Assembly (NCBI GenBank): GCA_029953675.1
Contig: JAMWBK010000005.1
Location: 2,871,001 to 2,935,000 of the forward strand
DNA length: 64,000 nucleotides
From: Rhodosorus marinus
Taxonomy: Eukaryota > Rhodophyta > Stylonematophyceae > Stylonematales > Stylonemataceae
Direction of reading: 5' to 3'
The notes beneath the pieces were generated by a model. The model ran no database searches and was not told the origin of the DNA. It was given only the letters and a program-made list of their open reading frames with translations. A program made the position numbers and the translations under genes. Shown in pieces: positions 33,301 through 45,787 of this stretch (positions are counted from its first letter, which is position 1; each line of letters begins with the position of its first letter).

Positions 33301-35227
33301 AAATATCGAACGCTCCTACCGGGCTTTTCTCTTCAGTGACCTGGCTGAACACACCGTCCGTTGCCCACCCGGTCCGGTTCACAAACTCTAGCTCGGAATT
33401 GGAGGCATCAGACTCATTTCTCCATTTGTTCGCGTTCCTCTCGGACAGTAAAAGCTCTTCGCTGTCGTAGTCTTCTTCTGGAATGAGCTCTTCTATCTTC
33501 AAAGGCTCAGTTTTTGCAACGACTTCGCCGTCTTCATCTGCCACCGGCTGTTTTTTTCCCTTAGACGCTCCGAAAACGCGGTCTTCCTCGGCTTCCTCCT
33601 TCACTATGGATGAACCCAAAGGCACATCTGCCTCGGCAACATGCTTTACGTCCCTTGGGAGATCCACTGGTTCACCGATCAGGACAACCGGCTCACTTCC
33701 CTCGTACGAATGACGATTCTCCTGGCTCCTTGAAGGTCGAACAACAACTTCCACCCTAATATATGCTCCAGGGCTGGGGACTTCCTCCATAGACTGGTCA
33801 GAGTCATTAGGCAGAGGTTCTGGTTTCGATTCAGTAGTCACGACGTTAACCCGCAGCCTCTTATGCGGGCGATCACCCCCTCGCTCTAATGTGCATCTCG
33901 ATGAGGCACGAACCATTCTGCTAGCTCGCGGATGCTCTTCTCCAGAACGCGGAACCTCCTCATTAGAACCCACAGGCTTGCGAACGGGTTCGGCTCCAAA
34001 ATGGTCCGTTTCAAAGTCCGCATTCAAAACTTGACCGAGCCTCTCACGCCTTGGCGGTCGAGGGAGGTCCATCAAGTCAGGTGTAGATAAATTCTGCACA
34101 TCACGTGAATTGAAGCCATCGACTGGGTCCGAGTCCAAAAGAAGGTCACCATTCGACGGCATCGTGGAAGGCTTGGCTTTTGGACTTGGACGAGGATGCC
34201 AGTCCTCCGCACCAGTATCGATCTCATCGACTAGTTCCCCATCCTCCGAAGGACCTTCCGGCTCGTGTCCCCTCGCTAATACGTTAACACTCAGAGGAAA
34301 TGTGCGAGGTCCATACTCCCGGCAGGAATCCTCGGAGCCTCCCTCAGAGTCAACGAGAGGCTCCGCAATCTGACTAGTTAAGACTTGAACTCTCAAAGGT
34401 GTGCGCCTTGATCTCCGCTTTGGGATATCTCTAGCTTCAATCGGAGGTGCAGCGTTCGTGTTGGTTCTAACGAGAATGCTGTGGTTTTCACGCCGATCCC
34501 CTCGACGCGTTGGAGGAGAGACGGGTGCAGTCTTTCGTTCGCTACTGCTCCTCCGGGAAAAACTGCGTTCCGCACGGTTGGGAGCGTTTTGACGGTGCAC
34601 AAGCTCTGACCGCTCGCGGTGAAAAGAGCAAGTTGCCCGCTCTGTGGCCCTCTGGCTCCGGCTCAGTTGGTCATCCTTGACTTTCGCGGATGGAAAGGTG
34701 GTAAGACGTTCTGCGGTAGTGTTCTTCTCACTCTTAGAGTTGCTGGGCTGTGGACGCTTTCTCGGAACCGGCAGATCGTCGAGGTCTCCCGCGCCAAGCA
34801 GACCAGGCGGAGTTGGGGGTCGGTCGTTGTCTGGACCAGCTTGTTGCTTGGCCATAAAGATCGACTCTTGACGTGAACCCAGAGGCCAGAAATTCAGTCC
34901 GCCAAGAGACTGAAATTCTGGCGTTTCTCTTGCCGAATACGATTTTAAGCCAACCTCATGAGGTCGCCGTCCACGATTCCTTGCATTCGCATTAGCTCTA
35001 TCGTTGCTCGCTTTTTCAATGTTAATCAACTTCCTGATCGCTGAAATCGGCGGCAAGTCTGCACCAGGAACAGCGACCTGCTCGTCCTTCCCCTTACATT
35101 CAGCCAATCGCTCAGAATGTGAATACCGCCCTCGGTCTTCCCTCCTACCCATCCTCACTGAGGAGGGTCCCAAACCTTCTTCAAAAACCCCAAAAGGTGG
35201 ACCAAAACCTTCAAAACAACTCTCCAA
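30374..35227 (-). CDS. NSD-like SET-domain histone methyltransferase, two PWWP domains
   Basis: Ten exons join in phase to 1345 aa: 35227-33044, 32954-32766, 32662-32366, 32280-31957, 31866-31747, 31663-31461, 31369-31169, 31056-30913, 30836-30714, 30626-30374. A disordered, charged N-terminal half leads into PWWP 1 near residue 695 (RIVWGKIKGNGRWPLQI, FGTGEVYWM) and PWWP 2 near 910 (VMWGKVRGHAHWPVQLV, FFGTIEIAW). AWS follows (CECPCTPGKEPRCGEDCMNR, then CDPLTCPSGDSC). The SET domain has GWGVVACEHI, FTAEYVGEI, ARLINSSCDPNC and ELAYDYGF. Post-SET is CRCDAADCRKW, and a Tudor-like barrel ends the protein (VRATITAYEPATKSYQVTY). Two PWWP plus AWS-SET-post-SET is the NSD layout, so H3K36 methylation is likely. 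The usual NHSC motif reads NSSC. The start of exon 6 (AAAG|GT) is the weakest junction. Confidence 0.9.
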
Positions 35228-37150
35228 TTATACAACCCGTCGTTCCATCCAGTCTACTTTATAGAGCAACCCACACCACCCTGGTAACTCGGAAAATTCA
35301 CGAGAAATCAGCTCGCTTCCCAACCGCAACACCCCCAAACCCCCCCCGCCCAAAAAAAAAAGCCTGTTCAAAACTGGTCGCGTACACTTCACACAGTGCC
35401 CATGGACTTTAGCGTTCTTCCTACTTGGCTCTTGTCTTCCTCCTTTCCACTTTACACATATATGTAAGGCCTCTCCCAGATCCCCAAAAAGGGCCTCCGA
35501 ATGCTGTCTCAAAACACAGAATCCAACCACCTCGTAAGAAAAGTCCAGAACTCTACGAGAGTTTCATTGCTTTTCGTTGTCTGGAGGACCTCTTACCAAC
35601 CAATCTAATTCTCCGCAGATTCAGTGTGTCCTTCCTATCGTCGAAAACGTTCCTTCCTGCCTTTCCAAGGCAAGAACGAACTAAAACACTGCCTGGGAAG
35701 AACCTCAATAAGAACTAATTGCTTTGGACTCTACGTGCTCGTAAAGAGGTTGAGCAACTCATCCCCACCTGCTTTTTCTTATCGTCTATATTCCTTCTCT
35801 TTCCCGCGCTTCGAAGCGCAAACGAGCAGCTACGTTTCAGGGTTCCTAACGCAACGGTGCAAGTCGTTCGCACCGGTTCACTGGAGAAGAAGCTGAGCAA
35901 CTCATTGACCGTATTGTCCTTCTCTTCGTCATCTTCCATATTGAAACTAGAAGGCTAAAGTCCTCTTCATAGCTTCCACCACACTGGATTCGGCCCTGGA
36001 GGGCAGGATTGGATTGCTGCTGACGACAAAAAGCGGGACAGTCCAAAGGGTCAACTGGTATGAAGGCATACGGGAGCCACCACCGCCATCTCCAGCAGCT
36101 TATCATACAAAGCTTAGGTGTGCTGGGACGTTGACTGCCGTTTACTGGCTCGTACTCACCGCCAGTTCAGTCCGAGCGGTTTGCAGAACTTTTTCGCTTT
36201 AGCGGGACTGGCGGGCAGGAGCCTCTAATTTGCACACTTACGGCCCCTTGGCACAAGACTTGAGTAGACCCGGAGGCAGTTTTTTTTTTTTTGCGTCTCT
36301 CTAAGAATGCCGTACTACCGAGCCCGTTCAAGGCTTTCGAGGAGGCTCTGCAAAAGCTGTTTGTTCCCCAGCCACTGGGGTGCAGCTGCTTTTCAGAGCC
36401 GCCTCCAAAGTCTTGAGACAGCCTGGACAGTTTGGCAGGTGCGAGAACCGACCAGCACGACTTGCAAGGTAAACCGTGCTTGATGGTCGACCTCGCGTGC
36501 CTCCGCATTCTCTCCATGGTCAGCCAGACGGCTGAAGTAAATTCGCATGCTGCCGAGGAAGTTGCCTCTAGCAATCGCATACCTTCGACCAACGGACTCT
36601 CAGCCTGCGGCGCTAGTCTATGCCGTCAGGGTATCAGTTCAGTTCTAGTCCGTGAGCCTCAAAAAAGAAACGGTTGTTAAGAATTAGTCAGCGGAACGCG
36701 ATGAACCAACTCGAGGCCATCGGTAACCGTCTCGTTAGTCTCCGGCTCCGAGCAACGGATGATCACCTTCATAAATGCACTTTGGCAAAATTGCGCCTTT
36801 TTGTTTAGTGTACGGTTTCCAAACAAAATCTAGAATTAATGTAATATTCATTTATAATATGTACACATTGTGACTGTAGACTAACTGTTTGTTGAGCTGT
36901 GGCTTGAAGAAGACCGGCATGGGTCGATTCCTGCAGCAGGTTCACATGGACGCCTTACCCTTCCGATGACCAGATCTTTGCGCTGGTGAAAGGCTCAGCG
37001 TTCTAGCTCCGAAAACCTTCTCTTGAGCTCGACTGGCAGAAACGTTTACACGGCCAAATCTCTCCTCTACGAGAGGTTCCACCCTTTCTTTCCGCCTTGT
37101 TATCCGGAACGGAACATGTTAGCAATGATTGGTTAGATCTTTCTATCGAG
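35228..37150. other. Gene-poor region with possible unresolved exons
   Basis: Minus ORF 35715-35939 begins MEDDEEKDNTVNELLSFF and ends at a plausible donor. Minus ORF 36167-36592 is 141 codons. Neither is recognised, and I could not join them in frame. They may be leader exons of the NSD-like gene or an unknown gene. 36780-36880 is AT-rich. Confidence 0.3.
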
Positions 37151-40100
37151 TTACATGAGTTCGAGCTGGTTTCCATTCATCTCAGCAACTTGTCTTCGAC
37201 GTGGTGGGTCAACAATGAACCCTCGACCAAATACATCTCGTTCGATAAAGTCAGTGCTTAACCCCGGGTGCTTAGCCACCGGCGGTGGTCGCGCAACCCT
37301 GAAAATATAGTAAAAAATAGTCACGAAAAGAGTCGGTTAGGCTCAAGCCGGTTCAAGCTTGGGCCCGGGTGCCACTTACAAACAAAAGTACACCAAGCAG
37401 ATGCCAATAAACAGAACGCCGATTAGAAGTCCACCTATTACAACTCCAGCGAGTTCACCATTGTTTAGTCCTGGGGAAGGTGTTGGCGTTGGCGTTGGTC
37501 CCATCGTCGCCTTTCAAAGACAGAGCAACAGGAGAGCAGTCAGTTCCCGAGGAAACTACAACGCAAAGCTGGACGGATCATCTTCTACTAAGTACTGGTT
37601 TCGTACCTCAATGAGCTGTACGCCCAGTACATCAAAAAGATTTGTTTCGAAGTTGAATGAGCTGAGGATCGGACACTGCTGCTCGTCATCGGGATCACAA
37701 TTTGGTTCATCCGAGGAAATCGAACCAGTTCCAACATTGTACGCCTGTCCCTGAAGAACATCTGGGCCAGGAAAGGTCTTTTGTGGCGAATAGCTGACTC
37801 CCCGCCCTCTAACGACCAAAGCCGACGAGTCCTAATTCGGACGGGATCGATTACGGAGGAATTACCAGTTTCAGCGCTCAGATGCAAAATATTGCCGCTG
37901 ACAAAAGGGACTTACCGTCACATTCATTGCGGTAGTAACGTTGAAGCAGCTTGTCGGAAGCTGCAACTCTGATGGATCGACTTCCAAATCCACTGGTATG
38001 ATCTTGAGTAAGCTAGTTGTATTGGAGAATCCAGTCGTCTGGACGTTCGACAGTCTGACGATATCCGGAAATGACTCGAAACACACCCCAGATCGTCTTC
38101 CTTCCACAGCGAATTTGGAGCAGATTCGAAGCGAAGCATGATCTGTTCCAAGCAAAGCCGGAACCTGCTGACTACTGCACACTACCGTGCAGTTCCACTG
38201 TACGTTCCCAAACGAGGAATCAGCAGCGCCATCGTACTGAGAATTAACCAGAACCGAACTGAACGTTTGCAGGCAGCCGGAGCGGCAGAAAAACTTTCGT
38301 TAGCCTTGAATCGGGGCGTGCACTTTCATCCAGCAAAGAAGCAAGATGGAGACAAATGGGGATGGTGAGCCTCCATACCTTCCACAAGCCTCTTGTCCCA
38401 GAACCATCCTCGGCACGACGAAAGAACCGACAACGTCCGTATCTAATATAGAGTTATTTACATCGGTCTCGCTCAAATGTGAACCTCCGAGCGTTACTGC
38501 CAGGTCACCAGCGTCATAAAGAAACCTTGAAGTAGGCCCAACGATGTCAAGTTTGGTCTCATTCGCAGCTCTTTCAACCATATGGAATAACGCGCTGAGC
38601 ATTTCGTTGACTGTTCGCACCTCCGTCACAGCTGATTCCCTTCGCTTTGCGAAAGCTGAGAGGCTCTAACTTGTACGAAAGAGGTCCAAGAAATCCGAAA
38701 TCAGTAGATGGGCTTAGGTTTTCGCGACAATGTCCGTCCTCCAGTTACCAGTATGAATGAAGTCATATAGTTCGTATTCAGAACTGAAGTATTGGCAATT
38801 CGCTCGATCGTCGAGACGCTCCGGCTGATCAGAGTCGTAGTATTAGCGGTCTGGCGGACTGTTGCAAAATCAAGGGCAACCTCCGGCTCGGATATAAAAC
38901 GAGTGTCACCAGCGTCTACGGTTGCCGAATCCTCATCGTTCTGACTCAAGCAGTAGGCGAGCATCGATAGACATGCATCGTCACCAGCAAGTCGGCAGCT
39001 CCTAAGCTTTCGCGAAGCGAACTCGTTTAAGTCTTCCTCAAGTGTTATGGAAATTGGGCTGGTAGGAGGTCTCAAAAGACTAGTAAAGACAGTCTGCAAC
39101 AGTTGACAAAGGAGGAAAACACTCCCGTTGTCAAACGAGCCGTGCAGGAAAGCAAGCCTGTCAGGGGTTTTCGCAGTGTCGCGCTTACCGAACCAGTGAA
39201 GTCAGTGACCTCCGCTTGCACAAAGTATTCTCCAGGGGCGCAGATGAATGTTGTGACAACCGGATTTCCGGAACATCCTCCCAAACAGATTTGAGGATGA
39301 CTCAAGTCCTCGGAACTGAAAAGCCGGTAGTAGACCTGGTCCAGCAAGAGAACGGTGTATCAGTACAACCCGAGCACGGATGGGGCATCAACTCACTCCA
39401 ATCAAGGATTGACGCCTACGATTCAAGAGCAGATCCTCTTACCTTGAAAAAATTCCCAAGGTCATTAGGGAGAATGTTGAAAACAAACTGAGTGTTCTCT
39501 GTCCCTTCCGTTGAGTTAACCTGGAAGGTTACCAGCGGTCTATTGATTGTCTTCCACTTCAACACGTACGAGTTGACAGCCGAGTCCGCGACGGAATACA
39601 GGATAGTTATGTTGTACGTAGTCGCCGGCTTCATGAAACCAGCGCTTATGGCAAGGGAGCTTGTACCGTTTGAGTTTGGCGTCTGGTACGATCCAGGAGC
39701 GTTCAGGAACGCATCTGAAGGGAAGTCCGTTGATGATGCGGAATAACGGAAAAAACCGCCATCGGGGACGCCGCCACTTACAACCGGGGTGATGACGAGA
39801 GCGCTTAGATAGTTAATGTTTTCGGCGTGAAAGACACGTCCGCTCAAGTCTGTGAATTCAAAGTCATCGATCGATGGTAATGCTTGCGTTGACTGATAGT
39901 TCCGTACTGCGAGAACACTCGAAGCTACATCTGAAGTCGCCATCGCAGTCGATACCTGCGGAGGGAGGTGAATTTAGGACCCCAACTAGCGGGGCTCCGT
40001 GTGCAGACGCATCAATTACGCTACCTGTAAGGAAAGCCTCACGAAGACAGCTTGGTCTTCCCCCAAAATCTCTTGCCACTGAGATGAGGAGACGAGAAAT

Positions 40101-42028
40101 TGCTTTGCAGATTTGTTGCTTCCGATGATCTCCTGACTGCAATCCTTGGAAGCACTTGAGAACCGTCTAGTGGTCGAATACTCACACTGGATCCAGTTGT
40201 ATGACAGATCCTCATTCGGCGGAACGCCATCCGAAGGAATTATCGAGTCGTTGTACCTGTGAAGCACAGAAACAAAAGCATCCACTATAAGTCCAGCGAA
40301 GGCCTACTAATTTTGGCGATTCTTGCTTACGAGTTTGTCCCTGTGAGATTGAAAGCCGCCAAAGCGTTCACATTCGAACTGAATTCCCCCGCATTGATAA
40401 CGGCAAACAGCGTTCCCATGGGTACGTCAATCTGAACCGTGCTATCATAGCTCGTGACGACTTCCCCGGAATCCTCAACTTGGATTTTCAAACCTAGAGC
40501 TTGGTTCTACAAAGCAGACCGCGAGGCAATTAGGCTAAAACATATACACGAAAACGAAGCTGCTCCCAGCTCTTTGAGACGTACCGGTCCCTGATCTAGC
40601 TCATCGCTTCTAATCTTGAACGATCTTCCGAGTTTGTTCACACTCGTTGACCTTGCCCCTGTCGCCGGAGAGCTTGCATTCCACACGAATTCGAGTCCAT
40701 TGAACTGCCAGGTGTAACTATAAGAAAACTGGCTCTCCGGGGAAGCGTTAACCTCTGTGGGAATAACCTCCATTATCTGAAACTCCCCGTTCTGTCGTTT
40801 CAGCTGCAGATTCTGGAACAACGCTCCGATTTGAAAATTTGTAGACGGGACCAACGCCACTTCGTCGTCATCCTCGGTTCCGTCCCCAGTCCTCAGAATG
40901 ACGGATAGCGTGTACGGAGGCATTCCACCAGTGAACGAATCACCGCTCAGGGTAACTTGTGACCCTGTAAGTAGCTGTGAAGATGCAGATGAGCCTTTCA
41001 GATGCCACTGAAAAGTTGCACCAGCAATGTTGCCTCCGGATACCTAGGAGACATGAGTAATCCAACCGATACGTTTAGCTGCGTGAGTGCGAAGCGCATT
41101 CTGCACAAAGCATGGCCATCTTGTTCTTCCGGCCGTCATTCTTCTGACGAACCTCTGCAACAAACGTTGTAACGTTATTTGATTGAGAAGAAACATCAAA
41201 TTCTGGGATCATACCGGCTGACGTGCCTCTGCGAACTGCTCCGACTACTGGTACAATTCGAACTCTGGCGGGTTCGGTTCCCTCGGTTCGGTAGGTAAAA
41301 TTTACTCTGTTTGATATCACCGAGCCAATACGGACTTGAACGGGATAGCTTAGGCTTGGACCAGGTTGCTCAGGTGGTGAGAACAGTATTCTTTGCTCTC
41401 CAGTGACGATTGGCCGCGGGTTCATGATTGCGTTCCCGTTAAAAAGAACGGAGGCCCTGCCGCTCTCAAAGTTGAGTCCCGGAAAAGATCCTTTCAAAGC
41501 CACAGTATCCGCGCTGACGGTTCTGACCTCTGAGATGGCGAGGTAGCTGAAGCGCATTCCACCCGTTTCATCCACCACAGTAGTTGGCCTCCTTCCGCTC
41601 CGACGTACGACCGTCACCGCCCAGGTCAAGTTCCCAGCATTATGCAAGTTCGGTGCGCGGGGAGAGATAAACCGGGCAAAACCATCGCCGTTGGGAGCCC
41701 TCCGAAACGAGTCCATTACGTAGTCAAACGGAACTCCGCTCTCAGTTAATTCTAGTAGAAAATTTTTGACTTTAGATTCTCCTCTAAGTTCAGGAAGCCC
41801 AGCAAGAGTGAGCTCTACAACATCCCCGCCCCTGACATCCAGCGGATGGATTGGGTCAATGTTCAAAACAGCAAAAGAGCGTACGTCCTGCCGTGAAGCC
41901 GAAGAAGTGGATTGCCCAATTTCTGTAGCGTTCGGTCCGGAGATCTTCGACTGGTCTACCGGAGAAGAAGCCACCCCAAGGATCAAACCTCCAACCACCA
42001 GGACCAGCCATCTGATGCCTATAGGCAT
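37151..42028 (-). CDS. Receptor-like single-pass membrane protein with IPT/TIG-like and REJ-like ectodomain
   Basis: About 1,300 aa. Exons in frame: 42028-41153, 41043-40585, 40506-40331, 40256-40025, 39955-39443, 39335-39189, 39093-38749, then two with uncertain edges (about 38645-38379, about 38303-37916), then 37831-37607, 37510-37380, 37298-37151. A signal peptide opens it (WLVLVVGGLILGVASS). An IPT/TIG-like beta unit follows (LKGSFPGLNFESGRASVLF). Then a long beta-rich region with TFQWHLKGS, YTWQFNGLEFVW and SYNWIQCEYS recalls the REJ module of polycystin-1 and sperm receptors. N-glycosylation sites (NVT, NDS, NTT) are many. Cys-rich loops lie near the membrane, then a Thr-Pro stalk and one membrane helix (LAGVVIGGLLIGVLFIGICL). 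A 55-residue cytosolic tail (ERDVFGRGFIVDPP) ends it. Adhesion or surface sensing is inferred; REJ assignment is tentative. Confidence 0.7.
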
Positions 42029-45000
42029 CCTTGAAACGGCCTTTGCCTGGATTTCTTAGCTTTTAAATCTGGCATTGAAGCCAAGTGGCTTCATTACTAG
42101 AAGTAGTGCCATCAAAAAACTTTGCGACGCCCACTCCCGCGGGAGCGAGTATTCAAGACAGACCTCCTTCCACTCCTTAGTTCAGCAAAACTCGGGCTAT
42201 CCTGTTTTGCTCCTGTCTATTCAATACTAAGCCCTTCCTTCATCCAGCTTTAAATCATCGTCCTCAGAACACACGAAAACTATCCTCGTCCACAGCTTGT
42301 TTTTCCACTCCAGCGACCGGCAACCCCCATCGGCGTGAAAATTTCCACCGTCTCTTTCGGCATTTGAAGCATCCTTGAAAAACTTCTCAAACAGACGAAC
42401 TAGTGCGTGTACATCAATGCAAAACCACCCATGCTCATTCTCAGTACCTCAAAGTCTGGAATTTCGAAGTCGCCATCAAAAATGACAGGCAACTGAACGA
42501 AAATTCCAAATCTTAACGACTGAAGCAAAAAACACCAAGTCTAACCTTCGAGGTAGGATCTTCACTACGTCGAAAGCTTCAGATAGGCTCACTGACTTTG
42601 CTCAAACTCGCGCGAGAAGTACGATTGCTCTTTTCCCAGCGTTCGAAGTCGCCACCACCAGGAACAAAAAGAAATCGAAAGATTTCCCAACTCTGAAACA
42701 CTAAGGTTTCAAAAGCTCTCTCGTTTCGAAGTAACGCTCTTTACTTGCGTCCACAATCTTCATATACCCTTTCACCACCTTCGTCCTTCCCGCAAACCAA
42801 TTCCAGTACCAAAGCAGAAACACTTTACATATACCAATTTCACTTCATCTAAACCGAAGGCACATCTAAAATATTCAGACTATTTATATTCAAATGTTTT
42901 TAACATGGGGTGGTTATCACGGTAATCGACATCCTCGCGTAATAAATAAAACTATACAATTCCATTTGCTGTCTATTTTATTTACTTGGAAGATAAAATT
43001 CAGAACTCTAATTAATTCCGTTATACAATATTCTGGTTGCTAAATATAAAAACTAAAAATGCAAGTTTTAATTTGCTGCGTATTATTATTTTAAATATTT
43101 ATTTATGATATTATATTTTATGCATTTTTAAGAGGGTATATATGTGAATTTGGGAGTCCTCGGAGTGCGGTTTTCTGGGGTTTTCTGCGGTTTTCCTAGA
43201 CGGGGAAAACCAATGACTTTGGGTGGGTGTCCTAGGCGTCGGAAGGGAAGTCATAAGCGTGTGGCTAGTAACTCATCGGTAAGCGATGACTAAAATAACT
43301 ACGTGCACGCTCATAACTACGAAGTGCAACCCAAGAGTTGCCCTCTCCACAGCGTGGTTTAACTGGTTTGTTGACAACCCTAGATTGGTGGAACAGGACA
43401 TGCAAACGGGAGTCGCAACTGTGTGACTACTTGATTTAGGCAAAGACCAGCGCCTAATGGCCACGCCTCCACCCTTACCACCATGGACCTTCAAGACCGC
43501 CAGACTCCTTCCAAATTGATAGGCCACTGTCCACGGGGGGTAGTCGGGAACAAAGTCAGTTGTGTGTTGAGTTCCTCTGGGGGGGTATGCAGCATCTCTT
43601 CCGCCATTTGGCATGCCATTTTATAGTTTTCTCATTGCGTCCTCTGCACAGGGGCGAGTCCCAATGGGGATCGAGTGAATTGTAACTCCCTCGCGAGTGA
43701 CGTTCAAATCCGCCTGGTGCCTAGTATCTAGACGTTCGCCCACTGGCCTGTCCTACGTACCTGCCTGTCCTACGTACCTGATCGCTGCCCCCGCCGAACA
43801 TCCCACTCCTGATCGGCCCGGGGTGAGGCTAGGTCCATACAACAAAACCTCTCAAGAGAGGCACACCGAACTGCTTTCACCCCGCAAGGTCAAGGATCCC
43901 GCAATAGAACCGAACACCGACAAGAATTCGTTCCGCTGCAGGAGCTGGTTCATGCGTCTGGCTACGCGATTTGCCCCGGTTCGGACCACGATAATGGAGC
44001 GGTCCTGGCATGCACCTCAATATCGACAACTGCTAGGACTCCCGATTTCGGATTGCGGACGACGCAGAGGTGTACTACCTACAGTAGAAAGCATTGACTG
44101 ACTGCGTACAAGGATTCCAAACAGTCAGCCCTCGACGGGGTTGTGGCAACGCAGAAATGACGAGATGGGTACCGAGCTAGCGAGACGGCTTAACAGATGG
44201 CAGTTCAGGGATGTTACGCAAGAACTTTTCGACTACTTGACGAACTCGAATCTGCGACCTGATCTGGTGGCAATATCCACCCAAAAACATGGCAAAGATT
44301 TGCGATCGATGTGACGGTGGTCTCGCCACTAAAAGCTAGACACCTGCTGCTTCCAACAGCAAGGACACCGTCGGCCATGCAGCGAAGCACGCGGAACGCC
44401 GGAAACTTGCCCACTACAAGGAGGCGATGGCGAAAGAGCATCCAGAGACAAACTCATTCCGATTTCATCGAAACCTTCGTGGTGGCCAGATGACCCAGGA
44501 TTTTCTGCGGGAAGGCTGTAGTGACATGCTGACCAAGCAAGACGAGTTGTGCGAGGGCTCAAATCAACAGAACACTTTGGGCCGGGAACGCAGAGCTTGC
44601 CTTAGCGGCTTTGGGTGTGGATCAGCCGGATCAGCCACTGATTCCTTATTTTTCTATTTTTATCGCAGATAGAGACCCCGCGGCGCGGTGTTACCTCCAT
44701 TCATTTTCCCTAGATAGTGATAGAATTGGTGTTGTGCTGTATTAGGCAGGTGCCCAGTAAAGTTTACAGTTACGCTGGAACTTGGCGCTCTCTCAGCTCG
44801 TTCCACCATAACCTTGAACCTGCCGGAGCCACTCACCAAAACACCCTTCACTCAATCCCACTAACAACCAATCTCAACCACCACACCCGATGCTTGTCCC
44901 CACAAATAGTCACGAGATGTAATCTCATTGATCAATGTTAAACCTAAATCTCGTTATAACCTTGTAGTTCTTTGAACGAGGAGGTATTTGACCCAGAGCG

Positions 45001-45787
45001 GGATGTGATCAGCCTAAAAGGTCCCAATGACAAAAGATCGCGGGGATGAAACTCACTGGCTCTATGCCAAAGGTAGTCCAAATCAGACGCAGGGATATTA
45101 ACCTAAACGTAAGCAAAGCTTGCACTTCAAGCGAATTCCCTGTTTTTCCTCTCGCTTTGTCTACTTCCCGCTAAACTCTATAAACCCTAAGGGGTTTAGT
45201 TCACTGATCCTCTCTATGAGGAAGATCTGCTTCTAACATCGGCATATCAATCGTTATCCTATTGCTTAGGTGAAGATACCATGGTTCGTTAGTGCATTCT
45301 TTGGACATTCTCACCAACAGAACCCTTTTGGCAGAACAGCTTTTTCCGTTTCCAAAGGCATATGGGACGGGATTAATTTTTTCTCTCATTTTGCGTATTC
45401 AAAAATATTGATTATTCTGAAATAATATTCATTTCTTTCAAAAGAAATTTTTGAACTGGCTAACGGCACAATAAATCCTTGTCAGCAAGGTTTGTAATGG
45501 CGAGCTGAAAACCCTCATCCGGTTTAGGAGTATGGAAAAGGTGAAAGGCGCAGGGAGATTATCAGCAGCATTGCCCGGTTGAGAAACGGGTTTTTTGAAA
45601 TCGCTGCTGTTCAAAGCAGGCGTTACATAATTGAGGGATAAAACTTTCGCACTTGGATGAGAAATGTTCGGATTTATGATGTTTTCCTTCCCACATTTCC
45701 GTTTCGGAAAGTTCCTCAACACCTAGGGGATGGTCCGATATGTTTCGCCATGGAAACCCGTAGTCTAGATTGAGGGGAGTGTTGAGC
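42029..45787. other. Gene-poor region
   Basis: 42029-42850 is the likely promoter of the receptor-like gene; 42850-43150 is very AT-rich. ORFs at 43697-44101 (plus) and 44214-44441 (minus) are long enough to notice but match nothing I know and share no splice logic; decayed mobile DNA is possible. 44940-45780 has only short frames. Confidence 0.4.
43747..43780. repeat. Perfect 17-base tandem duplication
   Basis: CCTGTCCTACGTACCTG occurs twice in a row. Confidence 0.9.

Noticed and set aside
39864-40142. Cys-rich minus frame (CDGDFRCSFECSRS) as part of the receptor ectodomain
   Set aside because: Using it breaks phase; skipping to the acceptor at 39955 continues the ectodomain in frame.
43697-44441. 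ORFs as remnants of a transposase
   Set aside because: Only vague resemblance; no catalytic motif, terminal repeats or target-site duplication seen.
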